64,000 nucleotides of DNA from Lojkania enalia (Eukaryota; Ascomycota; Dothideomycetes; Pleosporales). The notes under the pieces were generated by a model. It did no database searches. It worked only from the letters and a program-made list of their open reading frames with translations, and was not told where the DNA came from. Location: assembly GCA_010094045.1 (NCBI GenBank), contig ML986642.1, forward strand, positions 62,179-126,178. The letters are read 5' to 3'. Position numbers and translations under genes: made by a program. Positions 60,238 to 64,000 of this stretch are shown here, in pieces. Numbering within the stretch: the stretch's first letter is position 1; each line of letters starts with the position of its first letter.

Positions 60238-62270
60238 ATGCGCCTGACACGCGCTGCCTTGCGCGCCGAAGCAACCCAGTCCCCCGAGAACGAGACAGCC
60301 GACGCGTCGAAGTGCGAGCTTCCCCCGACTCCCCTCAAGGAGCGCGTTCCATTGGGCGAGGTCTCCCCAAATAAGGTCGCCGAGCCCGCGGAACTCGAAG
60401 TCGACCTCAAAGTCAAGAAGATGCCCGCGAAAAAGTCAAAAGCAAGGGGCGGCGCAAAGAGGGGCGCCAAGGGGAAGACGGCCAAGGTCGCAGAGGAGCC
60501 TGTCGACGTTGAGGTCCTTGAGGACGCGCGACAAGCTGCAGGGAGTCCCGCGAGCGATGCAGCCGTGGGTGAGCTGGCGAAGGGGCCGACGGACGGTGCG
60601 TATGCCGGTTATGCATTAGTAGGATGGTCAGCTAATTACAGGATGCAGATGTCGTCCAAGTGCCAATGAGCGACCAACGGCCTGCGTCGCCTCCATCACG
60701 CGCAGTCCGCATGACCCGTCGCCAGTTGGCCAAACATGAAGAGGAATTGTCGAAATCACAGCATCGTCTGCCTTCCCCCGCCCCGCACTCTGAGCCTGCT
60801 AAAGCTGAAATAATTGATATTTTAGAGGAGGAGGCAGAGAAAGAAAAGGCCGTGGCAGAAGCCCAAGCAGAAGAACAATCAGTCCCGCAGCTGCAGGAGG
60901 ACAATATTATAGACGCGCAGCCACAGCAGGAGACTATTGCAGTCCAGCCATCAGAGGAAGAGACAGCTGAGACGCAACCAGTAGAACAAGAAATCATCGA
61001 AGAGCAGTCGGCAGAGCAGGAGACCGCCCAGCTTCATAAAGCGGCCATAGCTACTACACCAGGAGTCAAAATAACCGCTGAGCCCGAACCAAAAGTGCTC
61101 ACTTCAGAAAAGCCATGTGATGAAGAGGCGACGCCCATAACAAGCCGCGCACCAAGTCGCACTCCATCCAAATCCCCATCAAGAAGTCCAATGCGCCTGG
61201 AGGAGTCTATCGAAGCCATTGATGCCCTCGAAGAAGCTATCGAGCAAGTGGGTAAGGCTATTCCGATCTTAGATACTTCGGCGGACGAGAAGTCTCCACG
61301 AAAGGCCAATTTCGATGCATCCGCAACACAAAACGCTGCCGTCGAAGGGGCCAAAGTCACAACCGTCAAGAGGTCTCCTCTTGCGCCGCCACGGCTGTCA
61401 AGGAATCCGAATGCTGCCCCCAAGTCCCTAAAACCGACCGCGACAGCTCCTAGGCCGTCAATCTCGCGTTCAGTAAGCGTTCGAGCAGCGTCCTCAAAGG
61501 AAGCGGGTGCAAGGAAGGGCTCTGGAGAAGTCGTTGATTATTTGGCTTCTAGACGCCGCCCAATTAGCATGACCTTCCCGGCACCACCCCCCCCTCCCAA
61601 ATCAAGCAAACCTCCCACGAAGCCCACCTTCCAACTTCCCGGAGATGCCATAGCTGCGAAACTGAAAGCGCAAAAAGAGGAACGCCTAAAGCGCGAGGAA
61701 GAAGAAGCTGCCAAGAAACCCATCTTCAAAGCCCGTCCAGTCCCTACAAAGAAGAATGTCCCAGCCACTGTCCGGCAAACCGCCGCAAGCAAAGCACGCG
61801 AAAATCTGATGCAGGGCAAACCCGCTGTCGAGCCCAAGGACGCCAAACCCACCGTAGCTCCTGCCAAGCGCATGTCCACCATGAACGGCGTCACAATCGC
61901 TCCCCTACCCGCCCGCACATCTTCGGTAAAACAGCATCCCAACTCCGTTGCCATCTCCCGTACGACCAGTTCCTCGAGCGCTAATGCTTCTAACCGCGCA
62001 AGCGTCATCCTGAACCCAGGTCCCGTTACCAAATCGACAGTCACCCCCGCTGACGCGGCCGCCCAGCGTCTCAAGGCCCGCGAAATCTTTAACAGAGATA
62101 AGCTGGAGAAAGAAGCGAGGGAGAAGGAACGGAAGGAGAAGGAAGAAGCGGCAAGGAAGGCGAGAGCCGAGGCGGCGGAGAGGGGTAGGATTGCGAGCAG
62201 AGAGTGGGCGGAGAAGCAGAAGTTGAAGAGGTTGGGGGTACCTGCTGCGTCGAAGGCTGAGGCGGCTTAA
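60238..62270 (+). CDS. Large disordered protein with basic, Glu/Gln-rich and coiled-coil segments
   Basis: CDS join(60238..60595,60649..62270), 659 aa. The 53-bp intron uses donor GTGCGT, branch GCTAAT and the second of two nearby acceptors (GATGCAG); the first acceptor would shift the frame. The N-terminus is basic (MRLTRAALRAEA, KKMPAKKSKARGGAKRGAKG). Residues about 165-260 are Glu/Gln-rich, with repeats of the type QPVEQEIIEEQSAEQE. The middle is Ser/Pro/Arg-rich (SRAPSRTPSKSPSRSPMR). A KKPIFKARPVP motif recalls the FKARP motif of TPX2-type microtubule proteins. The C-terminal 60 residues form a charged helix (LEKEAREKERKEKEEAARKA) ending near REWAEKQKLKRLG. The conserved ends suggest a real fungal family. 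No function can be assigned. Confidence 0.8.
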
Positions 62271-63712
62271 TGAGCTAAATCTGGGAGAGTGTTGCTAAGG
62301 CGGATTGAATCGGATTGAGAAGTAGCTTCCCAGCAGCAGCTTGAATGTCTGGGAGTAGTATCCTATTTCCCCCTTCTCGCCTTACGGTCTTTACAGGCAT
62401 CTTTTCTCAGGCGTAGCGGGCATTTGTGTAGGCGTACCTCATGTTTCTTTCATCCGACTACGGCGTTGGATGGGCGTATTCCTAGTACCGGACTCTCTCT
62501 GGCTTTTTTTTTTTTTTTTTTCTATTTTTTTTTTCCATAGGCAGGAGCCGCAGTCTGTCCGTCAGTTAGTCAGTACGACGATGTTATTTATCGCTCTCGA
62601 CTGACTGTTCCTTCTTTGCTATTCCTGCTTCCATTATATTTCAAACAGAGCATTGAGGGGTGGCAGCATCTTGGGGAGAGGGTTGAAGTGGGTTGGTGGC
62701 GATGTAGGTCGTAGTCAGTCTAGGTGGAATAACTTGACAGGATCATTATTCATTCATTCCAATATGAATACCCTGCGTTTGTGATTCGGCCTTGTTGACC
62801 TGGGGGTCATGCGTAGCGACCAATCGATGGCGTGTTGATTAGAGGATACGTGTTAACTAGTGGTGATGTTGATCTAGATGGAAAGGGATCTCGTTTCTAA
62901 ACACAAATACAGGTCTAATCTCAAGACTATGTATCATTAGAATGTAAGTGTCGTTTTCTATACGGAAGATATATCTCCACTCTTTCTCTCATGTGCGCCA
63001 CAGGCACAACGTCTTCCGATCACAATGATGTTGGAAATATGAAATCACTGGCTATGACTCCTTGTAATAGCTTCTCTAGAAGTAAAACAAGGAGCAGTTA
63101 CAATTACTCGATAAGATACTCCTGCCTGCTTAAGCGATAGAGTAGAGCAGAGTAGGGAAAAAAAAAAAAAGAAGTACAAGACGTACCGATGTGTGCGAGT
63201 CCGGTACGTATTACTACGCAAATACTTCGAAAATCTTGACTCTATCTAATCCTACCCCTTCTACAACAAACATTACAACAAACCCTTAATACAAACTAGT
63301 CGTACAACACTACCACGTCACTAGCAAATGCATCATTCTATGTCCCAAACCCACTAAAGTACAAAACCGCTACGACTTACTCTCAGCAACCCTTCAGCGT
63401 TGCTCAGCCAGTTATCAACAGTTAGTAACACTATGACAAAAGCACACCTTCATTACCAGAATACATAGGAGGACTGTATCTAAATACCATCCCTGCTATT
63501 AGATAGCAAACTGGCTATATACATCCCTTTCCGAACCGTCATACCTTCCCACCACACTCCAGATAACGAGAACTGGGCGCAATATATATTCCCAGCAGCC
63601 CTTCCCCCCTTCCCCCTCCCAAAATCCCCCTGCCCATACGCGAACCTCGAAATTTTTCGCCGTAACATCTCGACGAAAGACAAGGATGCTCATTTCTTCC
63701 AAAGATGCGCCA
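62271..63712. other. Non-coding interval with homopolymer tracts
   Basis: A T-tract of more than 25 bases broken by two changes lies at about 62503-62534, and an A-tract at about 63159-63172. No coding region was recognised; minus-strand frames at 63480-63723 overlap each other and are low in information. Confidence 0.45.
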
Positions 63713-63909
63713 TCAGACGTCATAGCTAGTACCTTTTGGACCCTTGATATCTGCTGGTTGGGGTGGTGGTGTCAAGGATGCAGAATCAGGATGACGGTCT
63801 ATCGATAGCGGTAGCAGTGGCCCTTCTCTAGATAACAGCTGCGTCGAATCGGAAAGAATGCCCCCGCCGACAGAAGATCCAGCATTTCGCCCCCCTCCTA
63901 AATAGATGC
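63713..63909 (-). CDS. Possible last exon of a gene entering from the right edge (partial)
   Basis: The minus-strand sequence ACTAACGATGG ... CCCTCTTTTAG (about 63905-63940) looks like a branch point and 3' splice site. The following frame reads SIYLGGGRNAGSSVGGG, PLLPLSIDRHPDSASLTPPP, then GTSYDV and a stop at 63713. It would be a disordered C-terminus of a protein encoded mainly outside the window. An ATG at 63937 in the same frame could instead make it a chance frame. Confidence 0.35.
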
Positions 63910-64000
63910 TAGCTAAAAGAGGGCGTGGAAACGCCATCGTTAGTTTGCGCCTGAGCCCCCTGGACCTTGTGACGTATGTAGCAAAACAGGAACAGGACTG

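Overview
The window is nuclear DNA of a filamentous ascomycete fungus (Pezizomycotina). The signs are short introns (46-70 bp) with GTRNGT donors and CTAAC/CTGAC branch points, fungal-specific families (DUF3176, cutinase with a GPI anchor, Cut8/STS1, DUF7918-like), and a block mutated by repeat-induced point mutation (RIP). I cannot name the genus. No prokaryotic system, CRISPR array, rRNA or convincing tRNA is present.

Region 1 (1-27.7 kb) is an extremely TA-rich repeat block with no open frame of 60 codons or more. Structure is still readable. There is a Fot1/pogo DNA transposon running in from the left edge, and a fragment of a second copy. A minus-strand Ty3/gypsy LTR element (3446-17697) is interrupted in its 5' leader by a plus-strand Ty3/gypsy element (10190-17267). 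A third, minus-strand Ty3/gypsy element (18728-24230) has 202-bp LTRs and a perfect 5-bp target duplication. A complete Fot1-like element with inverted repeats lies at 25251-27105. Nearly all differences between paired repeats are transitions. A 308-bp segment at 24813-25120 aligns without gaps to an unmutated copy at 28134-28441, so the mutated and unmutated forms can be compared directly.

Region 2 (27.7-47.4 kb) is a transition and gene-poor zone. It opens with degenerate CCCTAA-like repeats. Intact genes are a C2H2 zinc-finger regulator (31190-32853), a DUF3176 membrane protein (34758-37314), a small secreted protein with one intron (37581-37811) and a secreted GPI-anchored cutinase (41932-42978). 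Between them lie several decayed coding relics, the clearest being a DUF7918-type pseudogene at 45.7-46.6 kb.

Region 3 (47.4-62.3 kb) is compact and housekeeping: STS1/Cut8 (nuclear proteasome tether), MTR4/DOB1 (exosome helicase), a cytochrome c oxidase subunit VIII/VIIc precursor, ELP1/IKI3 (Elongator), an alanine-glyoxylate aminotransferase, and a large disordered protein of unknown function. These genes are neighbours rather than one pathway. MTR4/COX8 and AGX1/disordered protein share bidirectional promoter regions. The right edge (62.3-64 kb) is mostly non-coding, with a possible 3' exon of a gene entering from outside the window.

Exon coordinates were worked out by reading splice sites and checking reading phase. 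Start codons were restricted to ATG.
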